NCBI GenBank assembly: GCA_027625915.1
Contig: JANTQA010000030.1
Span: 2,790,001 to 2,854,000, forward strand
DNA from: Anaeramoeba flamelloides
Lineage: Eukaryota; Metamonada; Anaeramoebidae
Direction: 5' to 3'
DNA: 64,000 nucleotides
The translations under genes and the position numbers were made by a program. The notes beneath the pieces are model-generated. The model saw only the letters and a list, made by a program, of their open reading frames with translations. It had not been told where the DNA came from and ran no database searches. Below, in pieces: positions 46,001 to 56,487 of this stretch (position 1 is the stretch's first letter; each line of letters starts with the position of its first letter).

Positions 46001-49000
46001 TATTTATATAAATTCTTAATCCCTTATGATTGTTAAAAACAGTTCAAGAGTAAAAAATATTTTTTTTTTGAAAATTAATTTAAAATAGTTCAAAAATTTT
46101 TTAATTCGTCAGTTATCAGCCTGTAATTCTTCTTGAATTTTTTTAAAATCTAAATGGTGATTTTTCTCCTCTTACAATTTAGAAATAAGTGATATCTTAA
46201 TTGAAATAATATTTCATTAAAGTAAATAAAATCAATTTTTTACCCAATTCATTGCAAAATAAAATATTTAGAAATCTGTTGATCTATCCATAAAAAAAAA
46301 TAGGTTTTTGGAAAAAAAAAGTATTTTTAAATCTTTTCGATAAAGCTTTTATATTTATTAAAATATTTTAATCAGAATTTCATTTCAATTTATTTTTTTG
46401 ATATTTTTTTCTTTCAAGTTGGAGTCAAATATAACAAGATTTGATGAGACAACATAACAATTCAAAATCAATTTCCCAAGATCTAAAACTGCAATTTATT
46501 ATATTTTTGCTTAATTGGAATTATTTTTCATTTTTTCTTTTTGATTTTTTAACTTTTTCTTTTATCTTATCTAAAATAAAATGATGACTATTGAATCCAA
46601 AAACTATTCATTAAAAATAAGCTAACAAGTTTTACAAAAAAAAAAAAAAAACTAATGAATCTATAATGTTCGTAATTGTTTTTCGCTAAACACATTATTT
46701 ATATTTTTTTGGTACAATTCCCCCTTTAAATTTTAACAAAAAATTTTCAATTCCATTGATTGCTTTCGGTGACTTGAAAATTCAACTTTAAATCAATAAA
46801 ATTGAAAAATTCAATCTTTTTTTTCTAAAGCGAACATAATTGTAAAAAATTCAAAAGATCTAAGCAATCACAAAATATTTTTTTTTTGGCTGAAACGAAA
46901 AAAAAAAAAATTATAAAACAAAAAATAGTTTTTTTAAGGTATAAAAATGTAAAAAAATAAGTTTCTTCAATCCTATTGATGGATTTCTGAATTGTCAAAT
47001 TTTTTTTTAAAATTAATTTTATCTTTAAAGAAATTTATTTTTTTTTTTTTTTTTCTTTTTGACGAAAATATTATATTGGATATTGATTAAAAAAACATTT
47101 TTTGGGAAAAGATAACGAGTCAGTGATAAAGTGTCCCCAACTTGCAATCCGAAAGTTGTGTTTGAAATCCCCGTAACCACATTATTTTTGATTGTTTATC
47201 ATTTTCTCAAAAAGTTACAAAAACCACCAATTTGTAATTAAAAAATTAGGCTTATAATTCATAGAACCTCTAAAGCTTTGAAGAAAATGTCTGACCGATT
47301 TGAATCTTTTTGACTATCTAAAAAATCGAACCTGAATAATAATTGGGGTAAAATCCCTCTTAATTTATGGGGTGAATTTGATTCTTGAGAGAATTTATAG
47401 TCTCTCACTAGGCTCGGCAACATCTATAATTCAAATAAGTGATTCATAAGGTACATTCGAGTGTCGTAGAGTGCTGTAGAGTGTCTACCGTTTCCAGAAT
47501 TCAAAAGAATAGAGAGAAATCAAAGATTTTACTCAATTCTTTTAAATTCTGGAAAAGCTAACAGTGGTTTTTTGAATTCAAAAGAATAGAGTAAAAGAAA
47601 TAAATGTTTTTCTCTATTCTTTTAAATCCCAGAAAACTTGACGTAAAGTGCCCTCGAGTGCCGTAGAATGCCGTCAAGTGCCTAGGTTTTCTTGAGTTTT
47701 TCTGTTTTATTTATAAGATCTATTGATTTTCGTTAGGTTTTTTTGAGTTTTCTATTTATTTAGAAAATCAATAGATTTTCGTTAGGTTTTTTTTACTTTT
47801 TGAAATAATTTGGAAAACCTCAAAAAAACCAAACGAAAATCAATAGATTTTCGAAATAAAATAGAAAACCTCAAAAAAACCTAGAACACTTCACAAATAA
47901 AATAGAAAACCTCAAAAAAAAACTAGAACACTTCACAAATAAACAGAAAACTCAAGAAAACCTAACGATAAATATGTAAACTTTTTAAACTAACTCTTTT
48001 AATGGAAAAAAAAAAAATTTTTTTATAATATATAAAATCTGATATTTAATATATATGTATATTTATTTTTTTGAACTCATTCCTCCTTAAAATTTATTTT
48101 TACAAAAATTCTAATTTTATAAATAACTAATAGCTCGAAAAAACTTCGCAGATCAAAGAATTCATTGAACAAAGAAAGGAAATCAGTGTATCTCACTCAC
48201 AAGATTTACGAGATTTAATAAATGTAAATTCAAAATTGAGATTTAAAATTCAGAATATGATCAAAACAATCACAAATTTACCTGAAGAGCGTGTTGTCAA
48301 CACACCACTTTTTATTGAGTACATGTTTAAATTAATCATATCCAATTCTGAATCTCAAGATTATGATGAAATATTAAATCATTTAAAACAATTATCTGTT
48401 GATATGAATAAATATTCTGAAACAAATTTAATACCATTAAAGCAACGATCTATCAAAGAAAAAAGTTTATTGACAAAATATAATTCTTTTCTTAAAGAAA
48501 GAATTCGAAAAGAAAATAAAAAAATTCATAAACTTCAACAAAAATGCACACAATCTACAGAACTTTCACAATATAAAAAACGATCAAAAAAATTTAATAT
48601 ATTAGTACAAACTATCTTTAATGAATTTAAAGAAAATCAATTTTATAATAAACAATTGAAAATACAATTTCTTGAATATCAAAGTTTTGTTAAAAAAAGA
48701 AGATCGATCAGAATTAAAAATTTAAGAGAATTGACAAAAATATTACCAACAATGAATCTGATTTATCCCCAAACAGAAAATTATTCCAAAAATAATACTA
48801 ACGAAAAGGAAGAAGTTGATGATAATAATAATAATGAAAAAATTGAAATTGAAAATGGTAAAGAAAAAGAAAAGAAAAAAGCAGATCCAAACAATTATCT
48901 TAATTTGATTGAAAATAGCCAACCTTTTGTAATTGACAAAACTACGCTTTTAATTGATCAAATTGAAAATAAAATGCAAAGACTTGAAATAATGCAAAAT

Positions 49001-49967
49001 AAAAGAGAAAAACAAGATCAAGAAATTAAAGAATATTTTGAAAAAATAGAAAACATTTTCCCTCAAATTGAAAATGAAAACCAAGAAAATTTAAAATCAA
49101 TCAAAATATTATCAGATAAAATGGATCAATTTATAAAAACCGTTTCTGAGGTAATATACTTTACTAATCTATTAGTCAATCTATATTCATCTGTTCTTTA
49201 TTTGTTAATTTATTTATTCATTTATTGATTTAATTCTTTATATTTTAAATTTCTAACTTTTTTTTCTCAATCAATTTATTTTTAAATGTTATTTTTCTAT
49301 GTGATGACATTATTATAATTGTTTATTATAGGTTGAAAAGGAAAGAGAATTGAGAGATATTTTAAAAAGGGAAAAGGAACTATTGAACGATTCATTTAAG
49401 GAATATTCAAATTATTTTGAAACAATTAAAGAATCAACAAGATTAGCACAAAAAAAGCATGATCTACTCGAAAGATTAAATCAGAATTTACAAAAAGAAT
49501 GTATAATAACTAGAGAATCTTTAAAATTTGCCAAGAATTATTATAATAGGGATTATAGACTATTTATAGGAACACAAAACAGATTAAATCAAATCAGGGA
49601 AGCATATCACGAATTGAAAAAGAGATTAAAAGAAAATTTGCAAATTCAAGAATTTGAAAATATTAAATTTCTAAAAAATGATGAAAAATATTCAATAATT
49701 AATGATTCCGTAACTAGAACTCTTCGGAAAATGGGATCAGAAAGAATATTTTCTCATAAAAAGCAAAGGCAAATACAACTAAGAGAATATAAAAAGTTAG
49801 TAAATTGCTCTGTTTGTAATATTAGACCGAAAGAAGTTGTTTTAACAACTTGTTTTCATTCCTTCTGTAGGGAATGTACTGAAGAAAGAATTAGACAGGG
49901 TTTACCTTGTTTTAGCTGTGCAACAAATTTTTCCAAAAATCATGTTAAAACAATATACCTTAAATAA
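43076..49967 (+). CDS. BRE1: BRE1/RNF20-type RING E3 ubiquitin ligase for histone H2B (five exons)
   Basis: Exons are 43076-43324, 43740-44123, 44420-44605, 48152-49150 and 49332-49967. All introns are GT-AG and phase 0, and the product is 817 aa. Nearly the whole protein is predicted coiled coil rich in Lys, Glu, Asn and Gln, with a poly-Gln tract in exon 2. The last 55 residues are a C3HC4 RING: C-S-V-C, then C-F-H-S-F-C-R-E-C and C-F-S-C, ending in a short tail I-Y-L-K. A C-terminal RING after long coiled coils, with V-L-T-x-C-F-H-x-F-C and a terminal I-Y motif, is diagnostic of Bre1, RNF20 and RNF40. Those enzymes monoubiquitinate histone H2B with Rad6 during transcription and repair. Intron 3 is 3.5 kb. 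Exon 2 and 3 borders rest on phase and sequence character alone. Confidence 0.88.
44606..48151 (+). other. 3.5 kb intron of BRE1
   Basis: Donor GTAAGA, acceptor CGCAG. The contents are A/T-rich, including A and T homopolymers. The second copy of mosaic repeat R6 lies at 47460-47970, shortly before the acceptor. A weak tRNA-like stretch lies at 47111-47180. No nested gene was seen. Confidence 0.75.
47460..47970. repeat. Mosaic palindromic repeat, family R6, copy 2
   Basis: The same short units as 12000-12790 occur in both orientations: T-T-G-A-T-T-T-T-C-G-T-T-A-G-G, its complement, AAAACCTCAAAAAAACC, ACACTTCACAAATAAA, and a G-T-G-C-C-G-T-(A/C)-A-A/G-T-G-C type unit near 47650-47680. Order and orientation differ from copy 1, so the two loci are rearranged relative to each other. 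Confidence 0.65.
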
Positions 49968-50992
49968 ATATTTTAATTATAATTATTATTGTATTTTTTT
50001 TTGGTTGCTAATTTTGAGGTAAAATCAATATTAAATTATTAAAATTGTAAAATACAATCTAATCTTTCATAAAACAATATTCAATAAATAATATCTCAGT
50101 ATATACATATATATTCTTTTAACTTTTCTGAACTTTATTTTTTTGTTTTTGAGTTTATCCCCTTTTTTTGCATTTTATAAATTGAAGTGCGGAGAAGATA
50201 CAAAAAAAAAATCAAATTGTCGTGGTTTTGATTCAAACTAACTTTAAATCTGTCTAGATGTTTCTTTTTACTCAAGAGGTCTCTTAAGCTTTGTTGACAT
50301 TTAATAAGATTAAATTTTTGAAATCTTTGTAAAGTCATTTGTGTTATATTTAAAATAAAATAAAATCAATCATTTCTATTCTTAAATGAAAAATAATTGA
50401 CTAACTAAAAAAAAAAATGATTATTTTTTAACAAGTTTGAAGGTTATGTATGTCTTTTATTTGTATTTATAAAATTTATATTTGAATTTTTTTCTTCTTT
50501 TTTTTTTTTAGTATCTTTGTTTAAAATAATAGAAATCATTTTTTATTTTGAAAAAAAATCAATCAATAATCTAGATATATTTAATTAATTTGATTCATAA
50601 AAAATCACCTTATTTGTTATAAATAATAGGGGTGAATGATCTTTTATTAGCTTTTAATCAGAGAAAAACAACAATGAACAAAAGCAGATATTTTTAAAAT
50701 TAAATGAAATCTGTTTATACGAAAAAAATTCCAAATTTAAATTATTTTTTATAAATAAAATTTGAATAAGAAATAAGAAAACGTGGAAAAGTGTATATCT
50801 GAGAATATATGATCAAATTATGAAATACCTATAATAAATTTATTTATTTTCTTGGAAAATTTAAAACTCAAAGTTTTAGTTTCACATTAAAAAAAAAATG
50901 TTCATTTTGATTTTCGATTCAAAATATATAGGAAATTACAATAAAAATATAAATTATATTATTCGCTCTATCATATTCTCACGCTTTAAATA

Positions 50993-51166
50993 CAGTAAGT
51001 ACCACTTTCAAGGCACAAACTTTCAACGAAATTTAAGGTACAAAATTTGTAATTTTTTTTTTTACAATTTATTTTACTATCAGCTAAATATTGTGCCTTA
51101 ATTTGCAAGGTTTTTATTGTGTCTTTAATTTCGTTGAAGTTTCTAGTTTAAAAATGGAACTGACTG
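50993..51166. mobile_element. Family R2 MITE, copy 1 (mariner/Stowaway-like)
   Basis: It is flanked by TA on both sides. The left end CAGTAAGTACCACTTTC pairs with the complement of the right end, CAGTCAGTTCCATTTTT. The inverted similarity continues inward (T-T-C-A-A-C-G-A-A-A-T-T and complement), so the 174-bp element folds into one long hairpin. No coding capacity. Confidence 0.8.
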
Positions 51167-51484
51167 TAACTTTGAACAATAATTTTTTTCTTGGTGAGTT
51201 ATAGATCTTGGAATAAAAAAAAATGTAAAGAATTAGTTTTATAAAAAAAAATTGAAAAAATGAAAATGTAAAAAGTGATAAACTGATTTCATGTTTTGAA
51301 ATTTCCAAAATAAATATTTTCTTCTTTTATCCATTCAAATCATTTAATAATCGACATTTTTTATACTATAACTTGGGTATTTTGACTGGATAATTGGTTA
51401 GTCTTATAAAACATATTAATCTGCTTGGGAATATGTTCAATAACATAAATTCCAAATATTTATATATGACCAAATAAAATCAAA

Positions 51485-51485
<1 letters not shown>

Positions 51486-51529
<44 letters not shown>
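51486..51529. repeat. (TA)n microsatellite
   Basis: About 22 uninterrupted TA dinucleotides in intergenic sequence. Confidence 0.9.
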
Positions 51530-51532
<3 letters not shown>

Positions 51533-51676
51533 TATAAATCATTATAAAGATTAATACACCTAAAAATTGAAATATTATTTAATAATTTTAGATTTGTGAA
51601 AATAATATTTTGAAAAAAGAAAAACCAAAAAATCTTTTTTAAAAGATCTATAATTTTTGTGGAATACTAAACACCA

Positions 51677-52140
51677 TTTCAAAAATTGTGACTCAACTGA
51701 AATAATAAAGTGAAAAAAAAAGTATTTTTTTTCCTTTAGTATTCAAGAAAAACTATTATTAATTCTGATTTATAATTTCACTTTTCAAGTATTTTAAATG
51801 TATCAAAGCCTGATATTTGAATAATTAAAAAAAATAAAATATAAATCTTAAAAAAGAAGAAATACCACTTTTGAAAAGAGAACTACCGATTTTTTATTAC
51901 TGAACTTAAACTGAAAAAAAGTTAACAATAAGATTTTTTACTTATGATTAAATTCATTTTAAAAGACATTACATGGTCTCAACATTCTTGATTGTTAGTT
52001 TCTTTTTTTCAAAGATCTTTTGTTTTTCCATATGATCTTTGGCATAAAAAACGATAAAAAAAAAAAGAAAAAGAAAAAATATAAAGTAGAAAAAATATGA
52101 AAAGAGAAAAAAATAAAAAAGCAAAACAAAAATTTGATAA
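51677..52140 (+). mobile_element. Dispersed repeat family R3, copy D
   Basis: It has the best-preserved head (TTTCAAAAATTGTGACTCA) and the shared middle blocks. After the A-rich stretch the usual tail with A-A-A-G-T-G-A-G is not found, so the 3' end is lost or diverged. Confidence 0.6.
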
Positions 52141-52370
52141 AAGTAGATCAATTCAATTTTTTTCTAAAATTAAAATTGAATTTTGTAAATAAAATACAAA
52201 TAAGATATCACTTAAACACTTTATAGAAATATTAAAAATCAATTTTAAGTTTTTATAAAATAATTTACTTTTTCATCTGTTTTTGATTATATTTTTATAC
52301 CCTTTTACTCTATTGGTATTATGAATAAAGAATATTTAGATTGTTTAAAAAAACGAATTTAAACTCTTTT

Positions 52371-52925
52371 TCAGTCAAAGGGGCCCAGTTTTATTGAAGA
52401 AATGGAAGACATTCTATGAGTTTAATTCATTACTTTTATCAAACTAAAATTTTCAATTTTGAGATCAAAATCATTTTTTCTCATTTTGTAAAATTTTGTT
52501 TTTTTTGTTTTTTTCTTTTTGCTTTTTACTTTTTTTTTTTTTTTCTTCTTTTCTTTTTTATTTTTTTTTTTAAAAATTAACTTTGAAAAAAAAAATGTTT
52601 GAAAAACGAAATAAACATTAAGAAAAGTTAAGCTTTGTATGTTCTGTTAAAATTCATACATTTATAAGTAGAAAATCTTATTATCAACGATTTTAATTTC
52701 CTAAAGAAATTGAGAATTTTGCACGAGACGTTCCAATGAATGGGGCCCAAAAAATTTTTTAACATTTTTTTTTTTGAAATTTATGGTTTGTTCAGGGGTT
52801 TCTTTTATAATTATCGACTCTAATATGAAGTTTATTATTTCTCGTATTTCTAAACAATCTAAGTTTGGTTGATTCTTAAAAATAAAGTGACTTTTTCATT
52901 TTTGTCTGGTCCCCTTTGAGTGAAA
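52371..52925 (+). mobile_element. Repeat R8, first of two tandem copies
   Basis: The ends are inverted: G-T-C-A-A-A-G-G-G-G-C-C-C-A-G on the left, complement of C-T-C-A-A-A-G-G-G-G-A-C-C-A-G on the right. It aligns with the next copy at matching landmarks: the left end, the A-A-A-G-A-A-A-T-T-G-A-G-A-A block, the (G)GGGCCCA/GTGGCCCA block, and C-T-A-A-A-C-A-A-T-C-T. Non-coding. Confidence 0.6.
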
Positions 52926-53045
52926 TGGAGTTTAGTAGTAAATAATTTTTCATTTCTGCATAAATTTTACAAAGATATCATTAAATTTAAAGTTTTTAAA
53001 TTGGTATTTTGTCTTTTAAATTTGTCTCTTAAATGTAAAATCTTT

Positions 53046-53552
53046 TTTAACCAAAGGGGTCTCATTTTATAGATGAAATTGAACATATTATATAAGTTTA
53101 TTACAGGATTCTTCTGAAAATAAATATTCAAATTTGAGATCAGATTTACTTTTTTCTATTTTTAGTCAAATTTATTTATGATTTTTTATTTTTTTTTTGA
53201 AAAAAGTTAATTCAAATTATTATAATTTTAAAAATCCAAATTAACTTTAAGATAATTGAGGAATTGTAATTTATTGTAAACTTTAGGCATAGACTATTCA
53301 AAAATCCTATATATCAACAATTTTCATTTCGCAAAGAAATTGAGAAATTTCTCATAATATTAATAAATGAAAGTGGCCCATCATTTTTTAACATTTTTTA
53401 TACAATAATTTAAATTTTTTCCAAGCTTTTATTTTATGAATTACAACTCTGCTCCAAATTTCATGAATTCTATGCTTTCTAAACAATCTTAAGTGGGTTT
53501 ATTCTTATAAAAAAAAGTGAATTTTTTATTTTTTTCGATTTTTCCCCTTACT
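53046..53552 (+). mobile_element. Repeat R8, second tandem copy
   Basis: Diverged copy of 52371-52925 in the same orientation, with left end C-C-A-A-A-G-G-G-G-T and right end complementary to T-A-A-G-G-G-G-A-A-A. The copies are separated by about 120 bp. A fragment resembling the right end may recur near 54075-54140. Confidence 0.55.
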
Positions 53553-53589
53553 AGATCTTTTTTATGTTGGGAAGAAGATTTCTAATGTA

Positions 53590-53895
53590 AAAAGATCAAG
53601 TACTTACTTACTAATACTGTGACACTGGAACACAAAAGTATGGGTAACTTGAAAATAAAAAAGGAAAAAACGAAAGGTTAAAAATGTACAAATGTTTACA
53701 GCAAATCAGATCAAAAAAAAAAAAAAGAAATTAACACAATTAAATAACTACGTCAAATGAACATTCATAATCAATTATCAAATTATATTAAATTAACCAA
53801 AAGTATGTGGCTATGATTTTGGGTGTTCTCAATTCAAGATAGTATTAATTTTTTTTTTGATTTTTTTACCAATTGCTTCTTATAAACCCTTTTTA
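53590..53895 (-). repeat. Dispersed repeat R7, copy 2 (inverted relative to copy 1)
   Basis: Complement of 19735-20060 with many substitutions. The shared blocks are listed under copy 1. The two copies lie about 33.8 kb apart. Confidence 0.6.
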
Positions 53896-54702
53896 AATTT
53901 CTTTCTTTTTTTCTTTTTCTATTTTCCTTTTTTGTTTTACTTTTTAAATAATATAAAAAATTTGAGTGTTCCCTTCTCTTGAAAAATCTTGAAATCTATG
54001 ATTGTATGCTTAAATTACCTTTTAGGAATTTAAGGAAAAGGACATCTAGAGTGTAATTTAAACTTCTTCTAGAACAAAAGTGAATTTTTCATTTTCGGAT
54101 GGGGTTGATACCAGTAAAAGGGAGTTTAGATTATTTTCTAAAATTCTTACAATTTTTTAAAATTACAAGTCATCGGCTCTTTTGTTTATTGATGAGAAAA
54201 AATTTAGAACTTTTGGAACAAATAGAATTTTTGGAGTAATTTGAACAATGGTATATAAATATGATTTATCTTCAAAAACATTATAAATTGATTTTAGACT
54301 TCTCCATAAAAGATGCTAATCCCTTCAAACTAATTTCTTTAATAAAAAAATGAGATTAAAAAAAAAGAGATAAAAAGAGTTATTAGAAGTTTTTTCTTTT
54401 TTATTTTCGAAAAGAAATTTTTGACCATAAAAAATATTTAAATAAATTAAAAATATTAGGTTTTGTTACAAATAAATTGGATCTTTTTTTAAAAAAAAAA
54501 ATTAAATAAAAAATTAATAAAAATAAATTAAAGAAATAAATAAATAAAAATCACAAAACAGAATCTGAATAAGAATTTTTAATTTGGAATAAAAAAAATA
54601 AAAAAAAACAATAGAAACAAAGAAAATGAGGAGTAAAATATTAAAGTTGATACATAAAAAAAATGTGTTATTTTTTTTATTTTTCTATTTTGAAATAACT
54701 TA

Positions 54703-56487
54703 TTACCATTTTCTTTTGATTGTATTGGGGTTATAATGTGTACCTCTTTTAGGTAAAGTCCAGTGGGTTGTTTTGGTGTTATGATCCTTATAATAAACTT
54801 TCCCATCTTTTGTTATACATTTTTCCCATCCTTTTGGTAATACTTGTTGTTGGCTATAATTCATTGACATGTTTACAAATTGATTAATGGGTGCGGAATT
54901 ATATCGTCCACCCATCATTCCTCCTCTTCCTCTTAAATTGTTGTTCATTCCCATTCGATTATTCATTCCTGTGTTCATTCCTCTATTCATTCCCATGCCC
55001 ATGCCCATTCCTCTATTCATTCCAGTTCCCATACTCGTTGATTTCATTCCTCTATTCATTCCCATGCCCATACCCATGCCCATTCGATTGTTCATTCCTG
55101 TGTTCATTCCTCTATTCATTCCTGTGTTCATTCCTCTATTCATTCCCATTCCCATTCCCATACTCGTTGATTTCATTCCTCTATTCATTCCCATGCCCAT
55201 GCCCATGCCCATTCGGTTATTCATTCCTGTGTTCATTCCTGTGTTCATTCCTGTATTCATTCCTGTATTCATTCCTGTATTCATTCCCATTCCCATTCTA
55301 TTATTCATTTTGCCCACTACTTGATTTAGGGTTTGATTCATTTTAGGACTATTTTGTTTCATTTGTAGTTGATTCAATGAAATATTATTCTCTTGTGAAT
55401 TAGTTTTAACCAGGCTTTGGAAACTTTTATTTTTAACAAAATTTTTTAGTATTGGATTTTGATTTATTCCTGTATTCATTCCTGTGTTCATTCCTGTATT
55501 CATTCCTGTATTCATTCCTGTATTCATTCCTGTATTCATACCTTGATTTATATTTTGGTTCATTTGTGTATTCATTCCTTGGTTGATATTTTGTTGATTT
55601 TGTTGGTTTATATTTTGTTGAGTTTGTTGAGTTTGTTGAGTTTGTTGAGTTTGTTGGGTTTGTTGGGTTTGTTGGGTTTGTTGGGTTTGTTGGGTTTGTT
55701 GGGTTTTTTGATTTTGCTGTGTTTGTTGGGTTTGATCGATTTGTACTTTTTCTTTGTTTTGTGTGTTTTGTTGAGTTTGTACGTTTTCTGTGTTTTGTAC
55801 ATTTTGTTGAGTTTGTACTTTTTCGGTGTTTTGTTGGGTTTGAACATTTTGAGTATTTTGTACATTTTGAGTATTTTGTACATTTTGTATGTTTTGTACA
55901 TTTTGAGTGTTTTGTACATTCTGAGTGTTTTGTACATTCTGAGTGTTTTGTACATTCTGTGTGTTTTGTACATTCTGTGTGTTTTGTACATTCTGTGTGT
56001 TTTGGACATTTTGTGTGTTTTGGACATTTTGTGTGTTTTGGATATTCTGTGTGTTTTGGACATTCTGTGTGTTTTGTATTTTTTGTGGTGGTAATTCCAT
56101 ATTTTGAAGACTAAAATTCATCATTTTATTTGAAATATTACTTAAATTTGGATTTACAAAAGTTTGTCCCATTCCTCCACTCATTCCTCCACTCATTCCT
56201 CCGCTCATTCCTCCGCTCATTCCTCCGCTCATTCCTCCGCTCATTCCTCCGCTCATTCCTCTCCCCATTCCTCTTCCCATACCTCTTCCCATTCCTCTTC
56301 CCATTCCTCTCCCCATTCCTCTTCCCATTCCTCTTCCACCTAATTGATTCATTGAAAATTGTTTAAAATTTGTCTGTCGTGGAGAATTATTTGGGGATAT
56401 TGATTGTTGATTTTGTTTATTTTGTCTTTTTTCTAATGCGAAATTCTTTAAGCGACTCTTTGGTTTTACTTTTGGTGGGCCACCCAT
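54703..56487 (-). CDS. Low-complexity WW-domain protein
   Basis: Single exon, 594 aa. After a basic N-terminus (residues 1-50) come five successive repeat blocks: G-R-G-M tetrapeptides (about 51-78), S-G-G-M tetrapeptides (about 79-107), Q-N-T-Q-N-V hexapeptides (about 140-240), Q-Q-T/Q-T-Q runs (about 245-300), and two G-M-N-T-rich stretches (about 310-340 and 400-530). The C-terminal 45 residues are a WW domain: L-P-K-G-W-E, Y-Y-K-D-H-N and T-H-W-T-L-P, with both signature Trp residues, followed by a basic tail. WW domains bind Pro-rich ligands, and WW proteins are common in splicing and transcription. The Gly/Met/Asn/Gln repeats are prion-like and may drive condensation, which is inference. 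The Arg-Gly blocks could be methylation substrates or bind RNA. Confidence 0.85.
   Translation of the reverse strand: MGGPPKVKPKSRLKNFALEKRQNKQNQQSISPNNSPRQTNFKQFSMNQLGGRGMGRGMGRGMGRGMGRGMGRGMGRGMSGGMSGGMSGGMSGGMSGGMSGGMSGGMGQTFVNPNLSNISNKMMNFSLQNMELPPQKIQNTQNVQNTQNIQNTQNVQNTQNVQNTQNVQNTQNVQNTQNVQNTQNVQNTQNVQNTQNVQNIQNVQNTQNVQNTQNVQTQQNTEKVQTQQNVQNTENVQTQQNTQNKEKVQIDQTQQTQQNQKTQQTQQTQQTQQTQQTQQTQQTQQTQQTQQNINQQNQQNINQGMNTQMNQNINQGMNTGMNTGMNTGMNTGMNTGMNTGINQNPILKNFVKNKSFQSLVKTNSQENNISLNQLQMKQNSPKMNQTLNQVVGKMNNRMGMGMNTGMNTGMNTGMNTGMNTGMNNRMGMGMGMGMNRGMKSTSMGMGMGMNRGMNTGMNRGMNTGMNNRMGMGMGMGMNRGMKSTSMGTGMNRGMGMGMGMNRGMNTGMNNRMGMNNNLRGRGGMMGGRYNSAPINQFVNMSMNYSQQQVLPKGWEKCITKDGKVYYKDHNTKTTHWTLPKRGTHYNPNTIKRKW

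Larger units (their letters stand above)
49968..54702. other. Spacer between BRE1 and the WW-domain gene
   Basis: It contains an R2 MITE (50993-51166), a (TA)n tract (51486-51529), an R3 copy (51677-52140), two tandemly arranged R8 copies (52371-52925, 53046-53552) and the second R7 copy (53590-53895). No gene could be supported. Confidence 0.55.

Noticed and set aside
52501-52580. Polypyrimidine T-rich tracts considered as polyadenylation or retroposon tails
   Set aside because: T and A tracts occur throughout the window, and no adjacent reverse transcriptase-like frame or target duplication was seen.
55459-56094. Long open frames on the + strand opposite the WW-domain gene (also 54887-55346 and 55719-56114)
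   Set aside because: They are by-products of the short in-phase repeats on the other strand: composition is Leu/Ile/Cys/Phe repeats only, and no domain is present.
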